Numbered from the stretch's first letter, positions 52,955-63,109 are shown. The stretch is 64,000 nucleotides of DNA from Thalassolituus hydrocarboniclasticus (GCF_025345565.1 NZ_CP054475.1:1704448-1768447), one strand, 5' to 3'. Program-made: numbers and translations. The notes: generated by a model from the sequence alone, not told the origin.

Positions 52955-53995
52955 TCAGTTGTGTGGTGGCTGGCCGCGGTGTTCGCGGTAATCGGACGGT
53001 GTGCTGTTGTGGATCTTACGGAAGGCACGGTTAAACGAACTCATGGTGCGGTAGCCAACGTCGAGCGCGATATTGGTAATCGGGGTTTCGGCTTCATTCA
53101 GCAGGCGATCGGCGGCTTCGCCGATACGCAGCTCGTTAATGTACTCGTTAAAGTTGTTGTAATTCAGCGCCTTGTTGATGGTGGCGCGCAAACGGTATTC
53201 CGGAATGCCAAGTTCCTGAGCGAGAATGGCCAGCGTCAGGTTTTCACGCCGGTAAAAACCCTGATTCATCAATTCCTGCAGCATCTGCAGTTCTTCGCAA
53301 CTTTGCTGGCTGAGGGCCAGAGTGGTGCCTGCTGGCGCCTCGTCTGTATTGTTGTCGGCTGGCGCAGGCTGTGGCAGTAAACGCCACAACTCAGAACGTC
53401 CCTGCATCAGCAGCCAGGCGAGAATCAGGATGGAAACGTCGAGGGCCAGGTAGCGTGAGGTGCTGTCGCCGATATTCATATTGAACGAAAAAATACCCCA
53501 GCCAACGGCCAGACCCGTTGCCAGCATCACGCCGCCACGCAGGCGGCGGCGGGCTTCGACCAGGTCGTTATTCCAGTTGCTGATGACTTCCCACAGGCCG
53601 GCCAGAATCAGCAGGTACTCCAGCCACTGCGGAATACCTTTCAGCAACAGGTGCAGGCTATCCGGGGTGCCGGCCAGTAAATACAGTAGCGGACCTAAGA
53701 AACTGTAAAAGGCCAGTCCCCAGAGAAGACGGCGCGGTTCATCGGGGGCGACAAAGGTCAGGCGGCAGCACATCCAGAACAGGGCCGGTGTGGCACTTTG
53801 CACAACATAGGAGTAGCCGTGCCAGGCCTGAGGCAGCCAGGGGTGAAACAGATGCATATTGGCGGCAACCAGCAGCAGGATAAACAACCGGGCAGTCAGG
53901 GTATGAAAAAAATCCCGGGCAATAATCGCCGCCAGTATCAGGCTCAATCCGGCTCCGAAAGCCGCAAAAAACAACAGAGGATCAAAGGGTGGCAT
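52955..53995 (-). CDS. AraC-family regulator with seven-TM sensor domain
   Basis: A 346-residue protein. The N-terminal 215 residues contain about seven hydrophobic segments (LLFFAAFGAGLSLILAAII, LFILLLVAANMHLFHPWL, ALDVSILILAWLLMQ among them). The C-terminal 110 residues are an AraC DNA-binding domain with two helix-turn-helix motifs (LTLAILAQELGIPEYRLRAT; ITNIALDVGYRTMSSFNRAF). It is a membrane-bound regulator that probably senses an envelope signal. It lies upstream of the beta-helix and cytochrome genes on the same strand and most likely controls them. Confidence 0.9.
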   Translation of the reverse strand: MPPFDPLLFFAAFGAGLSLILAAIIARDFFHTLTARLFILLLVAANMHLFHPWLPQAWHGYSYVVQSATPALFWMCCRLTFVAPDEPRRLLWGLAFYSFLGPLLYLLAGTPDSLHLLLKGIPQWLEYLLILAGLWEVISNWNNDLVEARRRLRGGVMLATGLAVGWGIFSFNMNIGDSTSRYLALDVSILILAWLLMQGRSELWRLLPQPAPADNNTDEAPAGTTLALSQQSCEELQMLQELMNQGFYRRENLTLAILAQELGIPEYRLRATINKALNYNNFNEYINELRIGEAADRLLNEAETPITNIALDVGYRTMSSFNRAFRKIHNSTPSDYREHRGQPPHN

Positions 53996-54261
53996 AGGTT
54001 GGCTCGTACGTTTTTCTTATTTTGAGCGCTATTTGCGCAGCTCCCGATACTCGGCCAGTACGCGCAAAAAGACAAGACGATGGTGCGGATAAAATGGCGG
54101 AAAGGTAAAAAACAGCCTGTGAATCACGGAATAGTCCATATAAAAACAAAGGGAATAGAAGCGTGAAATGATCGCGAAAGGCAGGGAATATTTTACCTTT
54201 CACCTTTTGTCTGCCCGTGTAATTTGGGACAATAGCGGCCGTTTTTTCCCGGTCCGGACTT

Positions 54262-56415
54262 ATGACTCAGCCAGCGCAACACCTGTTTTCTTACTACCCC
54301 TACTGGGCCGAATGTTTCGGCACAGCTCCTTTCCTGCCCATGTCCCGTGAAGAGATGGATGTGCTGGGCTGGGACAGCTGTGATGTGATCCTGGTAACCG
54401 GTGATGCCTACGTTGATCATCCGAGCTTCGGCATGGCGGTATTGGGCCGACTGCTTGAGGCTCAGGGCTTCCGTGTCGGCATTATTGCCCAGCCGGACTG
54501 GAACAACCCGGAAGAGTTTAAAAAACTGGGTAAGCCTAATCTGTATTTCGGTGTTACCGCCGGTAATATGGATTCGCTGATCAACAAATACACCGCCGAC
54601 CTGAAAGTCCGCAGCGATGACGCCTATACCCCGCACGGCGAGCCGGGCAAGCGCCCGGACCGCGCGGTGATTGTGTATTCGCAGAAATGCCGTCAGGTGT
54701 ATAAAGACGTACCTATCGTGATTGGCGGCATTGAGGCCAGCCTGCGCCGTATCGCCCAGTACGATTACTGGAGCAACCAGATCCGCCGCTCGGTATTAAT
54801 CGATTCCGGTGCCGATATTCTGCTGTACGGTAACGCCGAGCGTGCGCTGGTGGAACTGACCCATGCGCTGGCGGAAGGTAAAACCCTGGACGATCTGCAG
54901 GACCTGCGCGGTACGGCGGTGGTGCGTGATGCCACCCCGGCAGGCTGGAGCGAAGTCGATTCCACCCGCATTGACTGGCCGGGGCATATTGACCAGATTC
55001 CAAATCCGTATGAAATGAAAGATACGGAAAATATGAGCTGCAGCACGAATGGCACTAGCGGTGATTCAGCCGAAGGCGCCGATGATGTGATGCCGGTAAA
55101 AATCGTGCCGATGCCTCTGCAGCGTAAGGCCGGTCTTGATCCGGATAAAACCTGTATCCGTTTGCCATCCTTTGAAAAAGTCCGCAACGACAGTGCCCTG
55201 TATGCCCATGCTTCACGGGTTCTGCATCAGGAAGCCAACCCCTATAACGCGCGGCCATTAATTCAGAAACACGGTCATCAGGAAGTGTGGATTAACCCAC
55301 CGCCGATTCCGCTGGAAACCGATGAAATGGATTCGGTATTCGGCTTCGCCTATCAGCGTGTGCCACACCCGAGTTACGGCGATGCGAAAATTCCTGCTTA
55401 CGATATGATCCGTTTTTCGGTCAATATTATGCGCGGTTGTTTCGGCGGCTGTACCTTCTGTTCGATTACCGAACACGAAGGACGGATTATCCAGAACCGC
55501 TCACAGGAATCTATCCTGCACGAGCTGGAAGAAATCCGCGATAAAGTACCGGGCTTTACCGGCACCATTTCCGATTTGGGCGGCCCGACCGCCAATATGT
55601 ATCGCCTGCACTGTAAGAGTGAAACCATTCTGAAAAGCTGCCGGCGTTTGTCCTGCGTGTTTCCGGGCATCTGTAAAAATCTGGAAACCAGCCACGAACA
55701 CACAACGGCGCTGTACCGTGCGGCGCGTAAAATTCCCGGCATTAAACGCATCGCCATTGCTTCCGGCCTGCGCTACGACCTCGCCGTGCGTGATCCGGAA
55801 TACGTACGTGAGCTGGTTACCCACCATGTGGGCGGCTTGCTGAAAATTGCTCCGGAGCACACCGAAGAAAACGTGCTGAATAAAATGATGAAGCCGGGTA
55901 TGGGCACCTACGACGCCTTTAAGAAAATGTTCGACCGTTTCTCAAAAGAGGCGGGCAAAGAACAATATCTGGTACCGTATTTTATTGCCGCCCACCCGGG
56001 TTCAGAAAATAAAGACATGATGAATCTGGCGCTGTGGCTGAAACGCCAGAAAATGCGTGTAGATCAGGTGCAGACCTTCTATCCGTCGCCGATGTCGCTG
56101 GCAACCGCCATGTACCATTCTGAACGCGATCCACTGCACCGCATGAGTTATAAATCGGACAAGATTTATATCCCGCGCGATCTGAATCAGCGTCGCCTGC
56201 AGAAAGCCTTCCTGCGTTATCACGATCCGAAAAACTGGCCATTATTACGACAGGCTCTGAAGGATATGGGGCGCACTGACCTGATCGGCAGCGGCCCGAA
56301 AGCGCTGATTCCGGCAGAAGAGGAGGCGGTATTGCGTAATACTCCGCGTCCGGGTTTTGCTAAAAACAGTAAAGCCGGTGTGCGTAATAAACGGCCTGTG
56401 CGTAAGCCACGTTAA
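54262..56415 (+). CDS. YgiQ-family radical SAM protein
   Basis: A 717-residue protein of normal YgiQ length. The N-terminal domain has the family's [20 protein letters not shown] and [13 protein letters not shown] segments. The radical SAM cluster CxxxCxxC is in [18 protein letters not shown]. The C-terminal extension (about 590-717) contains the [20 protein letters not shown] segment typical of DUF3362. The reaction is not settled. It is monocistronic with its own promoter region and about 130 bases to the next gene. Confidence 0.93.
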   Translation: MTQPAQHLFSYYPYWAECFGTAPFLPMSREEMDVLGWDSCDVILVTGDAYVDHPSFGMAVLGRLLEAQGFRVGIIAQPDWNNPEEFKKLGKPNLYFGVTAGNMDSLINKYTADLKVRSDDAYTPHGEPGKRPDRAVIVYSQKCRQVYKDVPIVIGGIEASLRRIAQYDYWSNQIRRSVLIDSGADILLYGNAERALVELTHALAEGKTLDDLQDLRGTAVVRDATPAGWSEVDSTRIDWPGHIDQIPNPYEMKDTENMSCSTNGTSGDSAEGADDVMPVKIVPMPLQRKAGLDPDKTCIRLPSFEKVRNDSALYAHASRVLHQEANPYNARPLIQKHGHQEVWINPPPIPLETDEMDSVFGFAYQRVPHPSYGDAKIPAYDMIRFSVNIMRGCFGGCTFCSITEHEGRIIQNRSQESILHELEEIRDKVPGFTGTISDLGGPTANMYRLHCKSETILKSCRRLSCVFPGICKNLETSHEHTTALYRAARKIPGIKRIAIASGLRYDLAVRDPEYVRELVTHHVGGLLKIAPEHTEENVLNKMMKPGMGTYDAFKKMFDRFSKEAGKEQYLVPYFIAAHPGSENKDMMNLALWLKRQKMRVDQVQTFYPSPMSLATAMYHSERDPLHRMSYKSDKIYIPRDLNQRRLQKAFLRYHDPKNWPLLRQALKDMGRTDLIGSGPKALIPAEEEAVLRNTPRPGFAKNSKAGVRNKRPVRKPR

Positions 56416-56547
56416 TACTGGTTTGCCCCTGCTGCTGCGGGGGCAGATTGCGCTGACGTGGTTTGAGCGGCTGGAGCCTGCACGTATCGGTTTGAGCTGA
56501 ATGGCAAAAGGCGGTACGGTGACCTGAAACTCTGTCGGGATGACCCT

Positions 56548-57585
56548 ATGGTTGAGCTCCCCCCGGTTCCGGATACCGCATGGCTTATATCGCTGGTTGA
56601 AAAAATACTCGATAACTCCATTTCGCCGTATTTATTGCGGGCAGAAGTCAGTGAGTTAGCTGCTGCTCTCAAATCGTTGGGATACGAACATCCTGAGGGC
56701 CTGTCAGGCACTGCTGCTAAAGGAACGTTAACCGCAAACGGCCTGGCACTGGCACCGGATATGGCGGCAACCTGCGCTGATGATGCTGTCCGGACAATTA
56801 TGTTCCTGCGTGGCACACGGGCGGCTATTGCTGATCAATATGCTCAGGGTTCAGGTGGTCCGGTACGGATTTTATATGCGGGCTGTGGGCCATATGCCAT
56901 TCTGGCTGTGCCTCTGATGCTGGTTCTTAGCGCTGAAGAAGCTTCTTTTACACTTGTCGATATTCATCCGGAATCGGTCGTTTCTGCAGAGCGTATCATT
57001 ACTGCCCTGAATCTTGCGGATGCGGTTTTCGATATGAAGGTTGTGGACGCTACCGGGTATCTGGCAGACCCGGATTTTTCTGCGGATATTATTCTGACAG
57101 AGGTGATGCAGGCGTGTCTGCAGACCGAGCCTCAGGTTGCGGTTGTCCGCCACCTGTTATCGCAGTCACCGTCAGCACTTGTTATTCCTCAGGAAGTCCG
57201 TATTGATCTTGTTTATGCTGATCCGGCGGTTGAGTTTTCTGCAACGCGAAGGGCGGTTGCTGGCCAGAGTGCGCAGGACGGGCGTGTTTATGCCGGTTCT
57301 GTGTTTATTCTGAATAATGAGGCTGTTTTCTCATGGAAGAATGTCAGCGGCAGTTATTTGCCTGGTTTATCGGTAGAGGTTAATCATCTTCCTGATGACC
57401 GTTACCAGCCAATGTTGTTTACCGATATTTGTGTGTATCAACAATACCGCATTGGTGCTTATGAATCCGGCCTGACCTTTCCGCGAATGCTGGAATCGGC
57501 TGAGAAAATATCCTCCGGAGCGCAGCTGCATTTTCAATACCGGCTGGGAGATAATCCGGGCGTTTTTATTGCAGCGGTTGGATAG
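56548..57585 (+). CDS. Methyltransferase-like protein of unplaced family
   Basis: A 345-residue protein. A short N-terminal helical part (1-100) is followed by a Rossmann methyltransferase core: VRILYAGCGPYAILAVPL is motif I, FTLVDIHPESVVSAERI motif II, and ADIILTEVMQACLQTEP motif III with an acidic residue where arginine methyltransferases have theirs. The C-terminal half (about 220-345) is beta-rich, as in PRMT barrels. The family was not recognised beyond this. It is isolated between YgiQ and a nitroreductase on the other strand. Codons are somewhat AT-richer than in its neighbours. Confidence 0.65.
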   Translation: MVELPPVPDTAWLISLVEKILDNSISPYLLRAEVSELAAALKSLGYEHPEGLSGTAAKGTLTANGLALAPDMAATCADDAVRTIMFLRGTRAAIADQYAQGSGGPVRILYAGCGPYAILAVPLMLVLSAEEASFTLVDIHPESVVSAERIITALNLADAVFDMKVVDATGYLADPDFSADIILTEVMQACLQTEPQVAVVRHLLSQSPSALVIPQEVRIDLVYADPAVEFSATRRAVAGQSAQDGRVYAGSVFILNNEAVFSWKNVSGSYLPGLSVEVNHLPDDRYQPMLFTDICVYQQYRIGAYESGLTFPRMLESAEKISSGAQLHFQYRLGDNPGVFIAAVG

Positions 57586-57635
57586 CCGAATGCATTATCA
57601 AATACCGTTTTTTCCGTTTCTCTCATAGTCACAAT

Positions 57636-57668
57636 AAAAAAAGAAGGCCAGCGGGCCTTCTTTTTTAT
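57636..57668. terminator. Bidirectional intrinsic terminator
   Basis: GAAGGCC-AGCG-GGCCTTC (57643-57660) is flanked by A7 on the left and T6 on the right, so it serves both the methyltransferase-like gene (plus) and the nitroreductase (minus). Confidence 0.92.
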
Positions 57669-57691
57669 TATGTGTCTGAATATTGCGAAGA

Positions 57692-58330
57692 TTATTTTAC
57701 TTCAGTAATAAAACCATCGTGACTGCGGCGCACCTTCTGCAGATTCACCAGCCAGTCGCCTTCTTCAGCGCGATAGCCTAATGGCAGCAGAATAACCGAG
57801 CGTAAGCCTTTTTCTTTCAGGCCCAGGATTTCGTCTACTTTTTCCGGGACAAAGCCTTCCATCGGTGTGCTGTCTACCCGTGCTTCGGCGGCGGCGATTA
57901 ATGCCGACCCCAGGCCGATATAAGCCTGTCGGGCAGCATGTTGGTAGTTGGCTTCAGCATCACGTTGCGGGTAGATGCCCAGCAGCATTGCGCGGTAATT
58001 TTCCCAGCCTTCGTTTTTAAAACCACGGATTTCGTTGGTCAGATCGAACATATGGTTAATGCGTTCTGCGGTGTAATTATCCCAGGCGGCAAACACCAGC
58101 AGGTGAGAACAATCGGTAATCTGTTCCTGATTCCAGGCATGGGGTTTGATTTGTTCACGTATTTCTTTGTTGGTCACAACCAGTACTTCATAGGGTTGCA
58201 GCCCGCTGGACGTTGCGGTCAGGCGAATCGCTTCGAGGATAGTATCGAGCTTTTCCTGCTCAACAGTACGGCTTGGGTCGAATTTTTTGGTGGCGTAGCG
58301 CCATTGCAGATTACTGATTACATCAGACAT
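57692..58330 (-). CDS. NAD(P)H-dependent nitroreductase family oxidoreductase
   Basis: A 212-residue flavoprotein of the NfsB/YdgI type. LQWRYATKKFDPSRTV is the N-terminal FMN-binding RRSxRxF-like segment; TATSSGLQPYEVLVV, HLLVFAAWDNYT, and IGLGSALIAAAEARVDSTPMEGF are family motifs. It reduces nitro groups, quinones or similar with FMN. Upstream of it, beyond the start, lies a 500-base stretch with tandem repeats. Confidence 0.92.
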   Translation of the reverse strand: MSDVISNLQWRYATKKFDPSRTVEQEKLDTILEAIRLTATSSGLQPYEVLVVTNKEIREQIKPHAWNQEQITDCSHLLVFAAWDNYTAERINHMFDLTNEIRGFKNEGWENYRAMLLGIYPQRDAEANYQHAARQAYIGLGSALIAAAEARVDSTPMEGFVPEKVDEILGLKEKGLRSVILLPLGYRAEEGDWLVNLQKVRRSHDGFITEVK

Positions 58331-58510
58331 AAAAAACTTCCACAGAAACAGTGATACGAGGCCGGAGCGGCTGTTTGGGCTGGTACAGCATCAGGCTGTT
58401 GGCGCAAGTATACGCTTGTCAGCGAGAGGCTTTGAGTCGCGGTGGCGGGTAACACTATTGCGCTGATCCGGTTAATCCCCGGTACCTGAGGGCTGCAGCC
58501 CCGGCGCTAC

Positions 58511-58650
58511 TGACTCTGCGCTACTGTGACTCTGCGCTACTGTGACTCTGCGCTACTGTGACTCTGCGCTACTGTGACTCTGCGCTACTGTGACTCTGCG
58601 CTACTGTGACTCTGCGCTACTGTGACTCTGCGCTACTGTGACTCTGCGCT
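58511..58650. repeat. 16-bp tandem repeat, 8.75 copies
   Basis: Unit TGACTCTGCGCTACTG is repeated eight times exactly (58511-58638) and then 12 bases more. A further eight-base partial copy precedes it. All full copies look identical, so the array is young or is kept homogeneous. It lies between the nitroreductase start and the TonB receptor promoter, non-coding on both sides. Nothing else clear was found in 58331-58770. Confidence 0.95.
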
Positions 58651-58773
58651 GCAGATCCGGTCAATGCGACCACTTCAACCTGACTCTATTGTCCGGCTTT
58701 TCTCCTCAGTATCCGGCTCAGGGTGATGATAAGGACATTTCTGGTCATTTTGGGGTTTGACTCAGTTGCAATT

Positions 58774-58797
58774 CGTAATGATAATGAGTATCAATAA
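58774..58797 (+). promoter_or_regulatory. Fur box upstream of the TonB receptor
   Basis: The segment AATGATAATGAGTATC matches the GATAATGATAATCATTATC iron-box consensus closely. It sits about 37 bases before the receptor ATG, where Fur would block transcription when iron is sufficient. Confidence 0.8.
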
Positions 58798-58833
58798 CTA
58801 TTGGTTTAAGTCTGCAGGTTCTGGGGAGGACTG

Positions 58834-60993
58834 ATGAATACACAACGATTAAACCGCCTGGCGTGGAGTATTGCGCTATTGAATGTGGCCTCTGTGACAT
58901 TGGCAGAAACCACAGTGGGCCAAGAGGCGGGAGCGCAGATCGCCGATACTGATAATGCGCCGGAACAGAGTGAGGTGCGCCTCGATAAAACCGTCGTTCG
59001 TGCGGAACTGACCAACTTTGGCGCGACCAAATCCAGTGTGCCTGTTGTTGAAACTGCGCGCTCTGTCTCGGTAGAAACCAGCGAACAATTTGAAGAAAAA
59101 GGCGCGCTGAATCTTTCTCAGGCTACCTCCTATATGGCCGGTGTGACCGCCGAAACTTATGGTTTTGCCACCCGTGGGGATGCTATTCACGCCCGTGGTC
59201 TGAGCCTGCCACGTTACCGCGATTCTATTCAGGAATTATTCGGCAGCTACAACACTACCCGTGCCGAAGTGTATACGCTGGAACAGGTCGAAGTGCTGAA
59301 AGGCCCGGTGTCGGTACTCTATGGGCAGGGCACGCCCGGCGGTATTGTTAACTATGTGTCGAAAACGCCGAAGGCGGACGCCGCGACCGAAATTGTTGCC
59401 GAGCTGGGCAACAATAACCGCAAGCAGCTGGCCGTCGACTCAACCGGTAAACTGGGCAGTGACAAATGGCTGTACCGTATGGTGGCGATGAAGCGCGACA
59501 GCGACACTCAGGTGGATTATGTTGAAGATAATACGCTGGTGCTGATGCCATCGGTCAGTTATGTACCGTCAGCGACCAGCCGTTACACCTTAATCGCTAT
59601 GCATCAGAACACCGACAGCGATACCGGTGCGCAGTTTGTACCGGTGGAAGGAACCTTAAAACCGTTAAAAGACGGTACCTACCTCGATCAGGATGTGTAT
59701 ACCGGTGAGCCGGGCTGGAATAAATACGATACCCGCTCCAATCAGTTAACCGCTCTGGTTGAGCAGCAGCTGACAAACAATCTGGCACTGGAAGCGACCG
59801 CTTTATGGCGTGAAGGCAGCGCTGATTATAATCAGGCCTGGCCGGTCTTTACCGGTGCCGGTAACAGCCGCTATCTGAATGATATTCTCGGTACCAATGC
59901 CTTTACCGACACCACTGTGGCGCGGACTTTTTATAAAGCCGATAACGAATTTCAGCTGTATGCGTTGGATGTTCGCCTGTTAGCCGATTTTGATACCGGC
60001 GCGCTGCGTCATCAGATTCTGGTTGGTGCACAAAAGCAGAGTGTGACCACGGATAATGACACCGCACGTTCCGCCGATGGTGGTGCGTCATCCGGTAATT
60101 TTGATTACGTACTGGATCTGAAAAACCCGAAATACACCGGTGCGCCGGATGATTCGATGTTTACCTACACCGATAATCCGGAGCAGAAAATCGACAGTAT
60201 CGGTTTGTATGTGTCCGATCAGATCAGTTATGACAACTGGCGTTTTACCGCCGGCCTGCGCTATGACGAAGTCGATAATGACACCGGCAGCCGCAAACAA
60301 TCAGACGATGCGTTATCGGCCAGTGCCGGTGTGTTGTATGCCTTTGATAATGGCCTGGCACCTTACATCAGCTATTCCGAATCTTTCGAAACCGTGGTCG
60401 GTATTGATGCCAACGGTAAACAGCTGGAACCACGCGAAGCAACACAATATGAAGCGGGTCTGAAATTTGAACCTAACGGTTTCCCCGGATTATTTACGCT
60501 GTCGTATTTCGATATCGAAATTACCAATCTGCCCAACCCGAATGGCGTACCAGGCACCAATTCACAACAGCAGGGCGTAGCAAAAATTGACGGTGTTGAA
60601 CTGGAAGGTAAGGCCAACGTCGGTGATTTTTATATTCAGGGTGCGCTGAGCACACTGAATACAGAAGATCAGAACGGCTACCAGTATGCGGCTGAGCCGG
60701 ATAGCAATGCTTCGCTCTGGGTAGCCTGGAAACCGGCCGGAAAATTCCGCATGGGTGGCGGTGTGCGTTATGTCGGAGAAAGCGTGTCTGAAACGGCAAC
60801 GGTTAAATACGTTACGCCGGATTACACCCTGGTCGACATGATGCTGGGCTACGAAGCAACCGAGCAGCTGGATCTGGCGCTGAACGTACGCAACCTGGGC
60901 GATGAGGAATACCTCACTTCCTGTCTGGCCCGTGGCGATTGTTTCCCGGGCGTGCGCCGTACCGTTAATGCCCGTGTTACTTACAACTTCTGA
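58834..60993 (+). CDS. TonB-dependent siderophore receptor
   Basis: A 719-residue outer-membrane receptor. A signal peptide (LAWSIALLNVASVTLA) precedes a TonB box region (LDKTVVRAEL), then the plug domain (AETYGFATRGDAIHARGLSL; VEVLKGPVSVLYGQGTPGG, the siderophore-receptor plug signature), then the 22-strand barrel ending in aromatic VTYNF. The plug motifs match the FhuA/FoxA-type hydroxamate receptors. Fur box upstream and the PepSY-TM protein downstream support iron uptake. The ligand cannot be named from sequence. Confidence 0.95.
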   Translation: MNTQRLNRLAWSIALLNVASVTLAETTVGQEAGAQIADTDNAPEQSEVRLDKTVVRAELTNFGATKSSVPVVETARSVSVETSEQFEEKGALNLSQATSYMAGVTAETYGFATRGDAIHARGLSLPRYRDSIQELFGSYNTTRAEVYTLEQVEVLKGPVSVLYGQGTPGGIVNYVSKTPKADAATEIVAELGNNNRKQLAVDSTGKLGSDKWLYRMVAMKRDSDTQVDYVEDNTLVLMPSVSYVPSATSRYTLIAMHQNTDSDTGAQFVPVEGTLKPLKDGTYLDQDVYTGEPGWNKYDTRSNQLTALVEQQLTNNLALEATALWREGSADYNQAWPVFTGAGNSRYLNDILGTNAFTDTTVARTFYKADNEFQLYALDVRLLADFDTGALRHQILVGAQKQSVTTDNDTARSADGGASSGNFDYVLDLKNPKYTGAPDDSMFTYTDNPEQKIDSIGLYVSDQISYDNWRFTAGLRYDEVDNDTGSRKQSDDALSASAGVLYAFDNGLAPYISYSESFETVVGIDANGKQLEPREATQYEAGLKFEPNGFPGLFTLSYFDIEITNLPNPNGVPGTNSQQQGVAKIDGVELEGKANVGDFYIQGALSTLNTEDQNGYQYAAEPDSNASLWVAWKPAGKFRMGGGVRYVGESVSETATVKYVTPDYTLVDMMLGYEATEQLDLALNVRNLGDEEYLTSCLARGDCFPGVRRTVNARVTYNF

Positions 60994-61051
60994 TTATCGC
61001 GGCCAGCTGCCTGCGTATTAAGCAGGCAGCAGGCCCGGACGGATATTTATC

Positions 61052-61597
61052 ATGATGTTATTTCTGATGGCAGCTGTCCCTGCGTTATGCGGGGTTGGTT
61101 GTCTTTTTTGTTCGTGGAAATCCGCACGGAAATACGGACGCAGCCTGGTTGTTTATGGCTGGCTGCTGCTGGCTTTGTCGCTGCTGGGCTGGATACAGCT
61201 GGCCGGGGCCGAATACGGCGTTGTGTTTGCGCTGTTATTTCCCGCTTTTTTTGCCTGGCTGATGATTGTTTTTCAGCGCCGCAAAGGCCGTCGTAAAACG
61301 TCAGCGCCAAAGACTGTTCAGCCCATGCCTGCGCCATCCTGGCAGGGAATTGGGCGGAATATTGCGCGCTTTCTCTGGTTATTTGCCGGCCTGGGTGTGG
61401 CCATGCTGTTGGTGAGTGTGGCACTGGTTATGCAATTTCCCTTTGCCGCCAATCTGAATCTGGCATCAGCATTGTTGTTATTTCCTCTGCTGTGGGCCGC
61501 CTCGGTGTGCTGGTTTCTGAGCAGTCGCAAACCCTGGAAAGTATCGTTACTGAGCACCGTAGCGGCACTGGTGTCATCCTTATGGTTATTGGTTTGA
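61052..61597 (+). CDS. Small inner-membrane protein of the iron-uptake operon
   Basis: A 181-residue protein with about five membrane segments in two blocks (LMAAVPALCGVGCLF, LVVYGWLLLALSLLGWIQ, EYGVVFALLFPAFFAWLMIV; then LWLFAGLGVAMLLVSVALV, LLLFPLLWAASVCWFL). Between the blocks is a basic loop (RRKGRRKTSAPKTV). No specific family was recognised. Similar two-block membrane proteins often accompany PepSY-TM ferric-siderophore genes. It is 58 bases after the receptor and 7 before the PepSY gene. Confidence 0.75.
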   Translation: MMLFLMAAVPALCGVGCLFCSWKSARKYGRSLVVYGWLLLALSLLGWIQLAGAEYGVVFALLFPAFFAWLMIVFQRRKGRRKTSAPKTVQPMPAPSWQGIGRNIARFLWLFAGLGVAMLLVSVALVMQFPFAANLNLASALLLFPLLWAASVCWFLSSRKPWKVSLLSTVAALVSSLWLLV

Positions 61598-61604
61598 TGG
61601 TGTT

Positions 61605-63035
61605 ATGAAATATTCCAGACAATTAGTGAAATCCAGTCTCAGCGCACACAGCTGGCTGGGCATTGGCATGGCAGCGGTGCTGTATCTTATTATTCTGAGC
61701 GGTACGCTGGTGGTGTTTCATACGCATATCGAACGCTGGGAGCAACCGCTGGCAGCGGAGTTCCATGAGTTTGATGCGGCCGCGGTTGAAAGCGCATTTA
61801 ATGAATATCTGACCACGCCCGATAATCTGACGCCGCATATGTATCTGGTCTTTCCGTCAGACGCGATGCCGCGGATTAAATTCGCCAACGAGCAGCAGGG
61901 CGAATACCGTAATGCCGATGGCAGTGCCGGAGTGCCGGCCTATGACGACTGGGCGCACCAACTCAGCGACCTGCACTATTACCTGCACCTGCCGACAAAT
62001 ATCGGCATAATTCTGGTGAGTGCGATGGGGGTTATTCTGCTGGCGCTGATCATCAGCGGTTTACTGGCGCATCCATCTATTATCAAAGATGCCTTTGCTT
62101 GGCGTTCCGGTTCTGAACGCATTCATTTTACCGATCTGCATAACCGTCTGAGCGTCTGGGGTTTGCCATTTCATCTGATGATGGCCTTTACCGGTGCGTA
62201 TTTTGGCCTGGCCGGGCTGATTATTCTGATTGCTGCTGAAGCCTTTCATGATGGCGACCGGGAAGCGGTAACGCGGCAATTTTTCAGTGGCGACCCGGTG
62301 GTAGAAGCACAGCCATTACAGGTGGATATTCAGCAGCCGCTGCAGTATCTGAATGCCAACGTGCCCGATGGTCAGTTATTGTTTATGACCATCCACGAAG
62401 CCGACAGCGAACAACGCTTTCAGGAATATTATGTGCAGCAACCGGGGCGGCTGATTTATTCCGAAAATTACCGCTTCGATATGCAGGGCAATTTCCTCAA
62501 CCGTGCCGGCTATTCCGACGGTGATCTGGCCAAACAGATTGTGTATTCCATTTATCGCCTGCATTTCGGCAATTTTGCCGGTATGGGCAGCAAGCTGCTT
62601 TATTTTGTAATGGGGCTGGCCCTTACGGTCGTCTGCGTCAGCGGCATTAATATCTGGCTGAACCGGCGCAAACACGAAGATCTGCTCAACCGCTTATGGG
62701 TAGCAGTGGTGTGGGGCGCACCGCTGGCCATTACCGTCTCCGCCATCAGCGGCGTGTTAGCGCGCTGGCCATCGGTAATACCTTTCTGGAGCGTACTGCT
62801 GGCAGCGCTGGTATTGGCGGTAATTGCTCAGCCAGCGGCCCGGTTCCGGCGCCAGATTCAGCTTGCCGGAATACTGACCGTATTCGTGCTGTTGGCAGGC
62901 TATGCCATTCAATTCGGGCTGGCAGCTGCTTTTGGCGCCGGATTACTGCTGACCTGCGGCCTGTTGGTGTGGGCGCTGGTGCTCGCTGTGTTTGTGATCC
63001 GAAGCTCAGGGACTGGGGTGGGAAAAACCGGGTAA
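61605..63035 (+). CDS. PepSY-TM protein (FoxB/PiuB-like)
   Basis: A 476-residue protein with an N-terminal membrane helix (GMAAVLYLIILSGTLVVF), a periplasmic PepSY-type domain, GSERIHFTDLHNRLSVWGLP with the characteristic HxxLSVWGLPFH motif, and several more helices to the C-terminus. PepSY-TM proteins beside siderophore receptors are thought to reduce or release ferric siderophores in the periplasm using histidine-bound heme. The role here follows from context: it is the third gene of the Fur-controlled operon. Confidence 0.9.
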   Translation: MKYSRQLVKSSLSAHSWLGIGMAAVLYLIILSGTLVVFHTHIERWEQPLAAEFHEFDAAAVESAFNEYLTTPDNLTPHMYLVFPSDAMPRIKFANEQQGEYRNADGSAGVPAYDDWAHQLSDLHYYLHLPTNIGIILVSAMGVILLALIISGLLAHPSIIKDAFAWRSGSERIHFTDLHNRLSVWGLPFHLMMAFTGAYFGLAGLIILIAAEAFHDGDREAVTRQFFSGDPVVEAQPLQVDIQQPLQYLNANVPDGQLLFMTIHEADSEQRFQEYYVQQPGRLIYSENYRFDMQGNFLNRAGYSDGDLAKQIVYSIYRLHFGNFAGMGSKLLYFVMGLALTVVCVSGINIWLNRRKHEDLLNRLWVAVVWGAPLAITVSAISGVLARWPSVIPFWSVLLAALVLAVIAQPAARFRRQIQLAGILTVFVLLAGYAIQFGLAAAFGAGLLLTCGLLVWALVLAVFVIRSSGTGVGKTG

Positions 63036-63078
63036 GTGCAGGGCAGGGGGGCGGAGAGGGAAGAGAGAAAATTGGTAT

Positions 63079-63109
63079 CGGACACCTGGTCAGTTTGACT
63101 TGGTGTCCG
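63079..63109. terminator. Hairpin between convergent PepSY and cassette genes
   Basis: CGGACACC (63079-63086) pairs with GGTGTCCG (63102-63109) across a 15-base loop. It lies between the PepSY gene and the stop of the next minus-strand gene. It may be a terminator or the left boundary repeat of the cassette region; there is no T-tract. Confidence 0.4.

Noticed and set aside
52609-53034. 141-residue open frame between the beta-helix gene and the AraC regulator
   Set aside because: It runs into the antisense of the AraC gene, its residues are unlike a folded protein, and it has no ribosome site.
58511-58650. CRISPR-like array
   Set aside because: The 16-bp units are directly abutting with no spacers, so this is a simple tandem repeat.
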